Origin: Skermanella stibiiresistens SB22
Lineage (GTDB): Bacteria; Pseudomonadota; Alphaproteobacteria; Azospirillales; Azospirillaceae
Assembly (NCBI RefSeq): GCF_000576635.1
Contig: NZ_AVFL01000004.1
Coordinates: 270,136 to 334,135, forward strand
DNA: 64,000 nucleotides
Direction: 5' to 3'
Each line of letters starts with the position of its first letter. Within the stretch, counting starts at the first letter, position 1. The position numbers were made by a program, and so were the translations under genes. This document shows positions 36,142 to 45,667 of the stretch, in pieces. The notes beneath the pieces were generated by a model that saw only the letters and a list, made by a program, of their open reading frames with translations, was not told where the DNA came from and did not search any database.

Positions 36142-38461
36142 GTGCCCTTTTCGTACCCCACCTTTTTCTCCTCGAAGAGCTTCCGCGCCCCGTCGAACGG
36201 CGGCGTCATTCTGACCGGCGCGGTCGCCGCGCTCGCGCTGCCGCTTTGCGGCGCCAGTCCCGCCGCGGCACTCGACGCCCGCCGATTGCCGCCGGTGCCG
36301 GTCGAAACCGCGCCGCCGCCCGAACTCTCCGGCGCCGCACCCTCTGGCGTCACGGCCCCGGAAGGCGGCCATCGCACCGGTGCGCCCGCAGCGCTTGCCT
36401 CCACTGGGGATGCACCCTCCACCCCGCTCGCCACGACCACGGTGGCTGGCGCGGCACTCGTCGCCAGACGTCTGTCATCGAGCGATGCCGCCGCTTTGCT
36501 GCGCGATGTGCCGGGAATGAGCCTCGCGGCCGGCGGGGGAGTATCCAGCCTGCCGTCCCTGGACGGGCTTTTGGGCGATCGGCTCAAGCAACTGGTCAAC
36601 GGCGTGCCAGTCACCGCCGCGTGTCCCAACCACATGAACCCGCCTTTCTCCTACATCGACGCCGCCAATGTCGAAGGCCCAGGTGTTCGCCGGAGCCACA
36701 CCGGTCAGCGTCGGCGGTGACGGCATCGGTGGGACCATCCTGCTGGAATCGGCACCACCGGCCTTCGCCTCCGAGGGCGCGCCGACGCTCGTCACCGGCG
36801 CCTTGTCGACCTATTACCGGAGCGTCAGCGGCGCCGTCGGCGCGTCGGGTACGGCCACCATCGCCAGCTCCGCCCTGAGCCTGCGCTATGATGGGGGTGG
36901 CAGCCGGGCGAACAACTACAAGTCCGGCGGCGACGGTCCGACCGTCCGCTCCACCGAATACGCGACGCAGAATCACGCGGTGACCTTCGCCGCCCGCGAC
37001 GATCGCGACCTGTTGACCATCGAGGCCGGCGGGCAGGTGATGCCGTACCAGGGCTTCCCCAACCTGCCGATGGACTTGACCGACAACCGCGGCGTCTTCG
37101 TCAACGGCCATTACACCGGAGGTTTCGACTGGGGCACGGTGGAGGCGCGGGCTTATTGGCGTCGAACCCTGCACGAGATGAATTTCCTGCAGGACAAGGG
37201 CGGCAGCGCCAATGGCGGCATGCCGATGAACACCGACGCCACCGATGCCGGCTATTCGCTCAAGGCGACGATTCCCCTGTCGGAAACGGATACGGTCCGT
37301 GTCGGCACCGAACTCCACCATTACGCCCTGGATGACTGGTGGCCGGCGGTTCCCGGAAACGCGATGATGGGTCCCTTGACCTTCGTCAACATCAACGACG
37401 GACGACGCGACCGCTTGTCCAATTTCGCCGAGTGGGAGTCCAAATGGACGCCCGCGTGGAGCACGGTGCTGGGAGTCCGCAACGATGTCGTGTGGAGCGG
37501 CGTCGGTGAGGTCCAGCCGTACTCCTGGGAGGACGGCATGGGCATGGGCATGGGCATGATGGCCATGGCGAACCCCGACGCCGACGCCGCGCGCGCCTTC
37601 AACGGCCGCGACCGCGACAGGACCGACGTGAATGTCGACGCGACGGCGTTAATCCGTTTCAAGGCGAGCGAAACCAACTCCTACGAATTGGGCTACGCGC
37701 GCAAGACCCGCTCACCCAACCTGTACGAGCGCTTCGCCTGGGGGACCGGCGGCATGTCGAGCGCCATGATCGGCTGGTTCGGCGACGCCAACGGCTATGT
37801 CGGCGACCCCGACCTGAAGCCGGAGACCGCCCACACCGGCAGTGTCACCGCGTCATGGCACGACGCCGCCCATTCCGCGTGGGAGGTCCGGGTCACCCCC
37901 TATTACAGCTATGTCGAGGATTACATCGACGTGGACCGTCTGGCGAACCTACCCGGGGGCTTTACCCAACTCCGTTTCGCCAATCACGACGCGGTGCTCT
38001 ATGGCGCCAACCTGTCGGCGCGGGCCATCGTGGCCGACGACCCGGTCCTGGGGCGTTTCGGGGTTTCGGGTTCGGTCGGCTGGGTTCGCGGCAGAAACCA
38101 GGACAGCGGCGACGCGCTCTACCACATGGCTCCCCTCAACGCGGCCCTGGGGTTGAACCACACGCTGGGTTCATGGTTCAGCGCCGTCGAGTTGCGTTTG
38201 AGCGTCGAGAAGGACCGCGTCTCGTCGATACGCGGGGAGCCGACCACGCCCGGCTTCGGCCTGCTCGATCTTCGGACGGGATACCAATGGGAGAACGTCC
38301 GGCTCGATTTTGGTATCGAGAACCTGTTCGACCAGCGCAACTACCAGCCACTGGGTGGTGTCGGCTACGCCGATTACCTGGCGGCGGGCGGCGCTTCGCC
38401 GATCGGCCCCTTGCCGGGTCCCGGAAGATCGTTCAACGCGGGCCTGACGGTGAAGTTCTGA
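36142..38461 (+). pseudogene. OprC-like TonB-dependent copper receptor with a frameshift
   Basis: Two reading frames together make one receptor. The first (36142-36720) has a signal peptide and the start of the plug domain up to PNHMNPPFSYIDAANV; the second (36668-38461) continues at KAQVFAGATPVSVGGDGIGG and runs through the beta-barrel to the terminal aromatic FNAGLTVKF. The change falls at 36670-36676 and is explained by loss of two bases in a run of GA. A Met-rich stretch GMGMGMGMMAM lies in the barrel (near 37540-37566). As written it makes no complete receptor; a sequencing error or true mutation are both possible. Confidence 0.8.
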
Positions 38462-38476
38462 TAGCGGCGCGGTGTC

Positions 38477-39208
38477 GTGACCATCCCGCCCGACCGTCCA
38501 ATCCAGTGCGAACGCCACGCGTCCGCTGGTCCCTGGGTATTCGGCGGCTTGGCCTCGATCACCGCCCACGCCCTCGTCCTCGCGTCTGGGCTGCTCACGG
38601 CCGCGCCGGAGCCCCTGGGCGACGCCGGCGTGCCAACGCGGACCATCACCATCTCGATCGTGACAAGCGGCGCCGCGGAGGCGGACGACCCGGCGGAAGC
38701 GGTGCCGCCGCTCATGGAGGAACCGCCCGATCCGCCGGAGGCCCCGGCAATCGAACCGCCTGTCCCGGAGACCATCCCGACGGAAGCCACGGCGCTGGAA
38801 AGCGGGGAGCCGGACGGATCGGTCCCATACCCCGACACGATCACGGTGCCAAAGCGGAAGCCTCGGGTTCCCACCCGGCCGCTTCGACCGGCCGCCAGGG
38901 CTGGCGATCCCCTGATCGCGCAGGCGGAGATCAGCGAAGGGCGGATCGCCGAGTACGAGGCCCTGATCTGGTCGCGCATCGCATCGAGAAAGCCCCCCGG
39001 CGTCACCGCTCAGGGCTTCGCGGAGGTCCGCTTCGCCTTGGCGGTCGACGGAACGCTTCTCGCCGTCGACCTCGCCACGTCGAGCGGCGACGCCGGTCTG
39101 GACGCGCTAGCCCTGGAGTCCGTCCGTTCCTCGGCTCCGTTTCCGGAGCCTCCCCCCGGTTCGTCGGCCCGCCAACTCGTCTTCATCGTGCCGTTCTCGT
39201 TCCGCTGA
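38477..39208 (+). CDS. tonB: TonB family energy transducer
   Basis: A 243-residue protein with an N-terminal membrane anchor (about 18-38), a long Pro/Glu-rich periplasmic spacer, a KRKPRVPTRP basic stretch and a C-terminal TonB domain (about 155-243) with GFAEVRFALAVDG and DALALESVRSSAPFPEPP. It links the proton-motive force to outer-membrane receptors and follows the copper receptor by 15 bp, so it is probably its dedicated partner. No exbB or exbD gene is adjacent. GTG start. Confidence 0.85.
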   Translation: MTIPPDRPIQCERHASAGPWVFGGLASITAHALVLASGLLTAAPEPLGDAGVPTRTITISIVTSGAAEADDPAEAVPPLMEEPPDPPEAPAIEPPVPETIPTEATALESGEPDGSVPYPDTITVPKRKPRVPTRPLRPAARAGDPLIAQAEISEGRIAEYEALIWSRIASRKPPGVTAQGFAEVRFALAVDGTLLAVDLATSSGDAGLDALALESVRSSAPFPEPPPGSSARQLVFIVPFSFR

Positions 39209-39209
39209 C

Positions 39210-39236
39210 CCGCTTGGCGGGCGCCCGCCGAAGCGG
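39210..39236. terminator. Probable bidirectional terminator between tonB and mrp
   Basis: CCGCTTGGCGGGC (39210-39222) pairs with GCCCGCCGAAGCGG (39223-39236), with a single bulged G. It lies between convergent genes but lacks a T-run on either strand. Confidence 0.45.
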
Positions 39237-39250
39237 CACGCCCATCACCC

Positions 39251-40360
39251 TCACTCGATCACGATCTTCGGCGTGCCGCGCTGGGGTCCGGCGACCTTGG
39301 CCCAGACCTTGGCGGCGATGGCGCGGTAGACCTTGGCGTGCTCGCTGTCGGGCTGGGACATGACGATCGGCTGGCCCTGGTCGCTGGTCTCGCGGATGGC
39401 GATGTCCAGCGGGATCTCGCCCAGGAAGTCCATGCCCAGCGCGTCGGCCTCGCGCTTGGCGCCGCCGTGGCTGAAGATGTCGGTGCGGTGGCCGCAATTG
39501 GGGCAGCAGAAATAGCTCATGTTCTCGATGATGCCGAGCACCGGCACGTCGACCCGGCGGAACATGTTGAGGCCCTTGCGGGCGTCGAGCAGCGCTATGT
39601 CCTGCGGGGTCGAGACGATCACGGCACCCGCCAGCGGGACCTGCTGCGCCATGGTCAGCTGGGCGTCGCCGGTGCCGGGCGGCATGTCGACCACCAGGAT
39701 GTCCAGCTCGCCCCAGGCGACGTCGCGCAGCATCTGCTGGAGCGCGCTCTGCACCATCGGGCCGCGCCAGATCATCGGCGTGTCCTCGGCGACCATGAAG
39801 CCCATCGACATCACCTTGATGCCGTAGTTCTCCATCGGCTGCAGCGTCTTGCCGTCGGCCGAGCCGGGCTTGCCGGTGATCGCCATCATGCGCGGCATGC
39901 TGGGCCCATAGATGTCGGCGTCCAGCAGACCAACCCGCAGACCGTTGGCCTTCAGCCCGAGCGCCAGGTTGACCGAGGTGGTCGACTTGCCGACGCCGCC
40001 CTTGCCCGACGCGACCGCGACAATCGCCCGCACGCCGGGGACGAGCGCCTTGGCGCCCGTCCCACCGGCGGGACCCGCCTTCGCCGGAGCCGCCGGGGCG
40101 GTTGGAGCCTCGCGGTGGGCCGTGAGGACCGCCGTCACCGAGGTGACGCCCGGTATCGCCGCCACCGCCCGCTCGGCCGATTGGCGTAGTGGCTCGAGCT
40201 GGGGACCGCGCCTGGGGTCCACCTCGATCGAGAAACCGACGTTGGAATCCTTGACGACCAGCCCTGAAATCATGTTCAGACTTACGATGTCCGCCTGCCT
40301 GTCGGGATCGATCACGGATCGCAGAACGTCTAGTACCTGTGTCTCGGTAAGCTGCGCCAT
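39251..40360 (-). CDS. Mrp/ApbC-type Fe-S cluster carrier P-loop ATPase
   Basis: A 369-residue protein. The N-terminal MIP18/DUF59 domain (about 1-85) is joined by an Ala/Pro linker to a ParA-like ATPase with deviant Walker A SGKGGVGKSTTS (118-129), LLDADIYGPS, VVDMPPGTGD and the cluster-binding CCPNCGH. Members carry and transfer 4Fe-4S clusters. It is divergent from hflK over 156 bp. Confidence 0.93.
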   Translation of the reverse strand: MAQLTETQVLDVLRSVIDPDRQADIVSLNMISGLVVKDSNVGFSIEVDPRRGPQLEPLRQSAERAVAAIPGVTSVTAVLTAHREAPTAPAAPAKAGPAGGTGAKALVPGVRAIVAVASGKGGVGKSTTSVNLALGLKANGLRVGLLDADIYGPSMPRMMAITGKPGSADGKTLQPMENYGIKVMSMGFMVAEDTPMIWRGPMVQSALQQMLRDVAWGELDILVVDMPPGTGDAQLTMAQQVPLAGAVIVSTPQDIALLDARKGLNMFRRVDVPVLGIIENMSYFCCPNCGHRTDIFSHGGAKREADALGMDFLGEIPLDIAIRETSDQGQPIVMSQPDSEHAKVYRAIAAKVWAKVAGPQRGTPKIVIE

Positions 40361-40516
40361 GGTTGAAAACTCCGATCTTTTCCCAATATTGGCGGATAAC
40401 TGTCAGCCCGGACGGCGCCGCGCGTACCGGCCGTTATAAGACCGGACCCGCGGCTTGGAAAGAGCCGGGAGTCGGAACGAATCGCGAGAGAATACGAGAG
40501 AAAGGGACCGAGAGGC

Positions 40517-41704
40517 ATGCCTTGGAGCAATCAGGGAGGGGGCGGTGGTGGTGGCCCCTGGGGTCCTCCGCCCGGCAATGGCGGCGGAAACAACCCATGG
40601 GGCAGGCCGGGTGGGTCCGGTGGCGGGGGGCCCCAGCCACCCGATCTCGAGGATCTGCTTCGCAAGGGACAGGATCGATTCCGCCGGGTCATGCCGGGCG
40701 GGTTCGGGAGCGGCAAGGGCATCGCCATCGCTGGCGCCGTCGTCGTCCTGATCTGGCTGTTCAGCGGCATATACCGCGTCGAGGCTGACGAACAAGGCGT
40801 CGTCATGCGGTTCGGCGAGTGGGTGCGGACCGAGCAGCCGGGCCTGCGCTATCACATTCCCGCCCCGTTCGAGACCGCGCTGACGCCCAAGGTGACGCGC
40901 GTCAATCGCATCGAGATCGGCTACCGTTCCGGCGTCGGCGACAGCCGCCGCACCGGCTCCGACCGCGATGTGACGGACGAGAGCCTGATGCTGACCGGCG
41001 ACGAGAACATCATCGACATCGACTTCACCGTCCTGTGGGTGATCAAGGACGCGGGCGAGTACCTGTTCAAGATCCGCGACCCGGAGACCACGGTGAAGAA
41101 GGCGGCCGAGAGCGCCATGCGTGAGGTGATTGGCCGCACCGACATCCAGCCGGCCCTGACCGAGGCCCGCCAGGAGATCGAGAACAGCACGCGCCAGCTG
41201 CTCCAGGCGATGCTCGACGATTACCAGGCTGGTATCGAGATCACCCAGATCCAGCTCGCCAAGGTCGATCCTCCCGCTCCCGTCGTCGACGCCTTCAACG
41301 ACGTCCAGCGCGCCCGCGCCGACCGCGAGCGCCTGCGCAACGAGGCCGAGGCCTACCGCAACGACATCATTCCCCGCGCCCGAGGCGAGGCCGAACGGCT
41401 GATCCAGGAAGCGTCGGCGTACCGCGAGCAGACCGTCAGCTTGGCCCAAGGTGACGCGCAGCGCTTCCTGTCGGTCTACGACGCCTATTCCGGTTCGCGC
41501 GAGGTCACCGCCCGCCGCATGTACCTGGAGACGATGGAACAGGTCCTGCGTGGCACCAACAAGGTGATCATCGACGGCAATGGCGAGAATGGCGGCAACG
41601 GCGTCGTGCCCTACCTGCCCCTCAACGAGTTGCAGCGGACGCAGCGGCCTACCTCGGCCCCGGCGTCGACCACGGCTCCCGCCCCCAATCGGCCGGCGCA
41701 GTGA
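40517..41704 (+). CDS. hflK: HflK subunit of the FtsH-regulating membrane complex
   Basis: A 395-residue SPFH-domain protein. A Gly/Pro-rich cytoplasmic start (about 1-50) precedes one membrane segment (about 72-90) and the periplasmic SPFH domain with YRVEADEQGVVMRFGEWV, ending in a coiled-coil and a Pro-rich tail. HflK and HflC form a large cage around the FtsH protease and restrain it. hflC follows after 11 bp. Confidence 0.95.
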   Translation: MPWSNQGGGGGGGPWGPPPGNGGGNNPWGRPGGSGGGGPQPPDLEDLLRKGQDRFRRVMPGGFGSGKGIAIAGAVVVLIWLFSGIYRVEADEQGVVMRFGEWVRTEQPGLRYHIPAPFETALTPKVTRVNRIEIGYRSGVGDSRRTGSDRDVTDESLMLTGDENIIDIDFTVLWVIKDAGEYLFKIRDPETTVKKAAESAMREVIGRTDIQPALTEARQEIENSTRQLLQAMLDDYQAGIEITQIQLAKVDPPAPVVDAFNDVQRARADRERLRNEAEAYRNDIIPRARGEAERLIQEASAYREQTVSLAQGDAQRFLSVYDAYSGSREVTARRMYLETMEQVLRGTNKVIIDGNGENGGNGVVPYLPLNELQRTQRPTSAPASTTAPAPNRPAQ

Positions 41705-41715
41705 GGAGCTGAGAC

Positions 41716-42747
41716 ATGAACAAGAAACTCGCCATCATCGGCATCGTCGTCGTGGTGCTGGGCATCCTCGCCTCGGCCAGCCTGTTCACCGTCAACGAGA
41801 CCCAGCAGGCGCTGGTCTTGCAGTTCGGCGAACCGCGCCGGGTCATCCAGGAGCCGGGCCTCAAGGCCAAGATCCCGTTCATCCAGAACGTCGTGCTGTA
41901 CGACCGCCGGGTGCTGGACGTCGATCCGCCGGTCGAGCAGGTCATCCTGGCCGACCAGAAGCGGTTGGACGTCGACGCCTTCGCGCGCTACCGGATCACC
42001 GATCCGCTGCGATTCTTCCAGTCGGTCGGGTCCGAGCTGGTGCTGGAACAGCGGTTGAGCACCGTCGTCGTCTCGGCGCTCCGCCGCGTGCTCGGCAATG
42101 TCACCGTGCTGTCGATCCTGTCGGACGAGCGGCCGCGGGTCATGGCCGATATCCGTACCCAGGTCAATGGCGAGGCCCAGCGCTTCGGCATCGAGGTGGT
42201 GGACGTCCGTATCCGCCGCGCCGACCTGCCGGAGGAGACCAGCCAGTCGATCTTCGCCCGGATGCGGTCCGAGCGTGAGCGGGAGGCCGCCGAGTTCCGC
42301 GCCCAGGGCCAGGAGCAGGCCCAGCAGATCCGCTCGCGGGCGGAACGCGAACGCACGGTCATCATCGCCGAGGCGCAGCGCGACAGCCAGGTGTTGCGAG
42401 GCGAGGGCGACAACCAGGCGTTCCGGATCATCGCCGAGGCGACAGGCCGCGACGCGGAGTTCTACTCGTTCTATCGCACGCTCCAGGCCTATCGCGACAG
42501 CCTGCGGAACGAGGACACCACGATGGTGCTCTCGCCCACGGGTGACTTCTTCAAGTATTTCGGCAACCTCGGCGGCGTGCCGAGCGGCGCCGTGGCAAAT
42601 GGATCCGGCGCTGGTGGCTCCGGCGCTGGCGGGGGCAACGGAGGGAACGGTGGTCCCGCCGGTGCCTCCAACCAGGGTCCCGCCGCGATTCCTTCGGCTC
42701 CGGCGACCCAGGGCGCCGAGAATACCCAGCCGGCCCCAGCCAACTAG
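41716..42747 (+). CDS. hflC: HflC subunit of the FtsH-regulating membrane complex
   Basis: A 343-residue SPFH-domain partner of HflK. It has an N-terminal membrane segment (about 4-22), then NETQQALVLQFGEPRRVI, DQKRLDVDAFARYRI and the coiled-coil AEFRAQGQEQAQQIRSRAER. The last 60 residues are a Gly/Pro/Ala-rich tail longer than in E. coli. A strong terminator follows 14 bp after the stop, so DUF2065 and degP probably have separate promoters. Confidence 0.95.
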   Translation: MNKKLAIIGIVVVVLGILASASLFTVNETQQALVLQFGEPRRVIQEPGLKAKIPFIQNVVLYDRRVLDVDPPVEQVILADQKRLDVDAFARYRITDPLRFFQSVGSELVLEQRLSTVVVSALRRVLGNVTVLSILSDERPRVMADIRTQVNGEAQRFGIEVVDVRIRRADLPEETSQSIFARMRSEREREAAEFRAQGQEQAQQIRSRAERERTVIIAEAQRDSQVLRGEGDNQAFRIIAEATGRDAEFYSFYRTLQAYRDSLRNEDTTMVLSPTGDFFKYFGNLGGVPSGAVANGSGAGGSGAGGGNGGNGGPAGASNQGPAAIPSAPATQGAENTQPAPAN

Positions 42748-42761
42748 GCCGGCACCTATCG

Positions 42762-42796
42762 CCGCGACGCCGAATCGGCGTCGCGGCTTTTTCTTT
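42762..42796 (+). terminator. Rho-independent terminator of hflKC
   Basis: CCGCGACGCCG (42762-42772) pairs perfectly with CGGCGTCGCGG (42776-42786) across a 3-nt loop and is followed by CTTTTTCTTTT. Confidence 0.92.
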
Positions 42797-42840
42797 TCCC
42801 GCCGTGTCCTATCTCACGCACTTCCCGGCAAGGCTTCCTT

Positions 42841-43029
42841 GTGACCACTGAACTGTTGACGGCTTTGGCACTCGTGCTCGTGCTCGAGGGAGTGGCCTAT
42901 GCCCTTTTTCCGGATCTGATGCGCCGCATGCTGGCCGTCGCCCTTATGACCCCGGTCGGCCAGTTGAGGATCGCGGGCCTGATCGCCGCCACCTGCGGTG
43001 TTGGATTGGTCTGGCTGATGCGCGGCTGA
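42841..43029 (+). CDS. DUF2065 family small membrane protein
   Basis: A 62-residue protein with two membrane segments (about 4-26 and 41-60), matching DUF2065 with FPDLMRRMLA between them. The GTG start at 42841 has a weak upstream site. DUF2065 genes commonly sit between hflC and degP in proteobacteria, as here; the function is unknown. Confidence 0.82.
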   Translation: MTTELLTALALVLVLEGVAYALFPDLMRRMLAVALMTPVGQLRIAGLIAATCGVGLVWLMRG

Positions 43030-43261
43030 TCGGGATGATTCGACCGGTATCGGGTTGAAGCGCTAACGGCCGGTCTATGTCCAATGGGGTCCAATGGCGG
43101 GCTCCCTGGGTTGACGATCCGGAACCCGGGTCGATCTTTGGCCGGATGCCCATGCAATACCTTACTTTCAGGCCTCAAGAGCGGCTAAGATCGACCAGCA
43201 CGGCTCAGCCCGTCCGCCGTTGACGCGGAGGGCGCATAATCGAAGCAAGGAGAGAGCTTCC

Positions 43262-44845
43262 GTGACGAACAGTGGTCAAAGGAATGCCGCGGCGACCGCC
43301 GGAAGGAATCCACGGGCACCGGTTGGCGAGGCGTCGAGCGGTGTTCCGGCGCGTTCCCGGTGGCTGGAACCCGCCTTCAAACTGATCGCCGGCTTGCCCG
43401 TGATCGCGGCGCTGCTATTCGCCTCTCCCGATGTGGCCCATGCGCAGGGACGCTCCAATGCTCCGGAGAGTTTCGCGGATCTGGCGCAGAAGCTGCTCCC
43501 CGCCGTGGTCAACATCTCGACCACGCAGAATATTCCCGAGCGCCGCGGTGCTGGCCCGCGCCCCGGTCCGGAGATGCCACAGTTCCCGCCGGGCTCGCCA
43601 TTCGAGGAGTTCTTTCGGGACTTCTTCGACCGTCAGGGCCGTGAGCAGAACGCGCCGCCGCGCCGCTCGACCTCGCTCGGCTCCGGCTTCGTGATCGACG
43701 CCAGCGGCTTCGTGGTGACCAACAACCACGTGATCCAGGACGCCGACGAGATCACCGTCATCCTGCAGGACGACACCAACATCAAGGCGGAGCTGGTCGG
43801 CCGCGACACCAAGACCGACTTGGCGCTGCTGCGGATCAAGACCGACAAGAAGCTGACCGCCGTTCCGTTCGGCGATAGCGACAGCATGCGGGTCGGCGAC
43901 TGGGTGCTGGCGATCGGCAATCCGTTCGGCCTGGGTGGCACCGTCACCGCCGGCATCATCTCGGCGCGCGCCCGCGACATCAACGCCGGTCCCTATGACG
44001 ATTTCCTCCAGACCGACGCCTCGATCAACCGCGGCAACTCGGGCGGCCCGATGTTCAACATGAAGGGCGAGGTGATCGGCATCAACACGGCGATCTTCTC
44101 ACCGTCGGGCGGATCGGTCGGCATCGGCTTCGCCATTCCGTCCACGCTGGCGCGCAGCGTCGTGGCGCAGCTGAAGGATTTCGGCCGGACCCGGCGCGGC
44201 TGGCTGGGTGTGCGCATCCAGGGCGTCACCCCGGAGATCGCCGAGAGCCTGGGCCTGCGCTCGGCCACCGGCGCGTTGGTCGCCAGCGTCACGCCAAACG
44301 GCCCCGCCGCCGAGGCCGGCATCCAGGCGGGCGACGTCATCCTGACCTTCGATGGCAAGGAGGTCAACGAGATGCGCCGGCTGCCGCGCGTCGTCGCGGA
44401 AACCGCCGTGGACGAGAGCGTGCCGGTCAAGCTGTGGCGGCGCGGCCAGCAGCAGACGGTCCAGGTCAAGGTCGGTGAGCTGGAAGCCGCCGAGGAGTCG
44501 GGCGCCGTCGCCGCGATCCCCGACGAGGCGACTCCGACGGAGCCCGAGACGGTCGAGGCGCTGGGGCTCAAGCTGACCGGCATCACGCCGGAGCTTCGCC
44601 AGCAGTTCGACCTCAACGAGCAGCTGAAGGGCGTGCTGGTCACCGAGGTCGCCGGCAACAGCGGCGCCGCCGAGAAGGGACTGCGCCCCGGCGACGTGAT
44701 CGTGGAGGTTGCCCAAGAGGAGGTGTCGACGCCGCAGGATGTCGCCGCCAAGGTCAAGGCCGCCAAGGACGCCAACCGCAAGACCGTCCTGTTGCTGATC
44801 GACCGCCAGGGCGACCTGCGTTTCGTGGCGCTGAACGTCAGCTGA
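43262..44845 (+). CDS. degP: DegP/MucD-type periplasmic serine protease
   Basis: A 527-residue Do-family protease with two PDZ domains. An uncleaved-looking polar start precedes the signal segment (about 38-62, ending AHAQG). The catalytic triad is His156 (TNNHV), Asp186 (TKTDLAL) and Ser260 (GNSGGP). PDZ1 and PDZ2 cover about 280-370 and 430-520. The GTG at 43262 follows CAAGGAGAGAGCTTCC. It degrades or refolds damaged envelope proteins. A bidirectional terminator follows. Confidence 0.94.
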   Translation: MTNSGQRNAAATAGRNPRAPVGEASSGVPARSRWLEPAFKLIAGLPVIAALLFASPDVAHAQGRSNAPESFADLAQKLLPAVVNISTTQNIPERRGAGPRPGPEMPQFPPGSPFEEFFRDFFDRQGREQNAPPRRSTSLGSGFVIDASGFVVTNNHVIQDADEITVILQDDTNIKAELVGRDTKTDLALLRIKTDKKLTAVPFGDSDSMRVGDWVLAIGNPFGLGGTVTAGIISARARDINAGPYDDFLQTDASINRGNSGGPMFNMKGEVIGINTAIFSPSGGSVGIGFAIPSTLARSVVAQLKDFGRTRRGWLGVRIQGVTPEIAESLGLRSATGALVASVTPNGPAAEAGIQAGDVILTFDGKEVNEMRRLPRVVAETAVDESVPVKLWRRGQQQTVQVKVGELEAAEESGAVAAIPDEATPTEPETVEALGLKLTGITPELRQQFDLNEQLKGVLVTEVAGNSGAAEKGLRPGDVIVEVAQEEVSTPQDVAAKVKAAKDANRKTVLLLIDRQGDLRFVALNVS

Positions 44846-44880
44846 CGGCGCCACTCGGTCCATCTTGTCGAAGGGAAAAA

Positions 44881-44908
44881 CCCGGCGCCCCACAGGCGCC
44901 GGGTTTTT
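44881..44908. terminator. Bidirectional terminator between degP and tetR
   Basis: CCCGGCGCC (44881-44889) pairs with GGCGCCGGG (44895-44903) and is followed by TTTTT on the plus strand and, on the minus strand, by T residues complementary to the A-run at 44876-44880. It serves both convergent genes. Confidence 0.92.
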
Positions 44909-44911
44909 CTT

Positions 44912-45502
44912 TCAGGGTGTGACGCCGGGCACCTGACGCAGTTCGAGGGCCGCCGCGATGCCGCTTTCCAGAATCTCGCCCGACCGTCCGCTGTCCACCT
45001 CCGCGCGGGCGAGTTGCAGCGTTCCCACCAGGAGCGCGAAGATCGCCGTCGCGCGCCGCCGGATCGCCAGCGGGTCGCCGGGACCCAGCCTCGACCCGAG
45101 CATGTCGATCATCTCTCCGGCCCGTCCCGAGAAGGCCGCCCGCGTCTCGTCCGAGTGACGGGCGATCTCGGCGGTCAAGCACGCCGCCACGCATCCCTTT
45201 TCCGGATTGTCCCGGTGTGGCGGCGACAGGTAGTGGCGGACGATGGTTTCGAAATCCCAATCCTTGTCGTTGATTTTTTCCCCGTAGGCCTTGGTGGTTT
45301 GACCAAGGGCGTCGGTCACCGCCTCGCGGATCAAGTCCTCCTTGGATTTGAAATGCGCGTAGAAGCCGCCATGGGTCAGGCCAGCGTCCGCCATCAAGCC
45401 GGCCAAGCCGACCGCATCGACGCCATCCCGCCGGAACCGCCCTGACGCGACGTCGAGGATGCGCCTGCGCGTCGTCTCCTTGTGGCCCTTCTCGTATCGC
45501 AT
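44912..45502 (-). CDS. TetR family transcriptional regulator
   Basis: A 196-residue repressor. The N-terminal helix-turn-helix (about 10-56) reads RRRILDVASGRFRRDGVDAV then GLTHGGFYAHFKSKEDLI. A TetR_C-type ligand domain with FETIVRHYLSPPHRDNPEKG and CVAACL follows. It is divergent from the thiolase-SDR operon, and a perfect 49-bp palindrome lies between them, the probable operator. The ligand is probably a fatty-acid or acyl-CoA-type molecule, judged only from the target genes. Confidence 0.88.
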   Translation of the reverse strand: MRYEKGHKETTRRRILDVASGRFRRDGVDAVGLAGLMADAGLTHGGFYAHFKSKEDLIREAVTDALGQTTKAYGEKINDKDWDFETIVRHYLSPPHRDNPEKGCVAACLTAEIARHSDETRAAFSGRAGEMIDMLGSRLGPGDPLAIRRRATAIFALLVGTLQLARAEVDSGRSGEILESGIAAALELRQVPGVTP

Positions 45503-45568
45503 GGAACCAGAACCCTCAGTGTTCGAACCGCCACGACGGCGATGATAGCCGCGCGGCCTTCGACAAAC

Positions 45569-45617
45569 CTCATTGAATTACGATCAACATATATTATGTT
45601 GATCGTAATTCAATGAG
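45569..45617. promoter_or_regulatory. Perfect 49-bp palindrome between tetR and thiolase genes
   Basis: Bases 45569-45591 are the exact reverse complement of 45595-45617 with TAT between. It is much AT-richer than the flanks. The core reads ATCAACATA and its mirror around TAT. It lies 67 bp before the tetR start and 51 bp before the thiolase start, so one site can control both genes. Its length would fit two TetR dimers. Confidence 0.85.
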
Positions 45618-45667
45618 CCACCGGCAGCTTTGGCGTTTCCGGCACGGGCTTGACCCAGGAGCATCGC

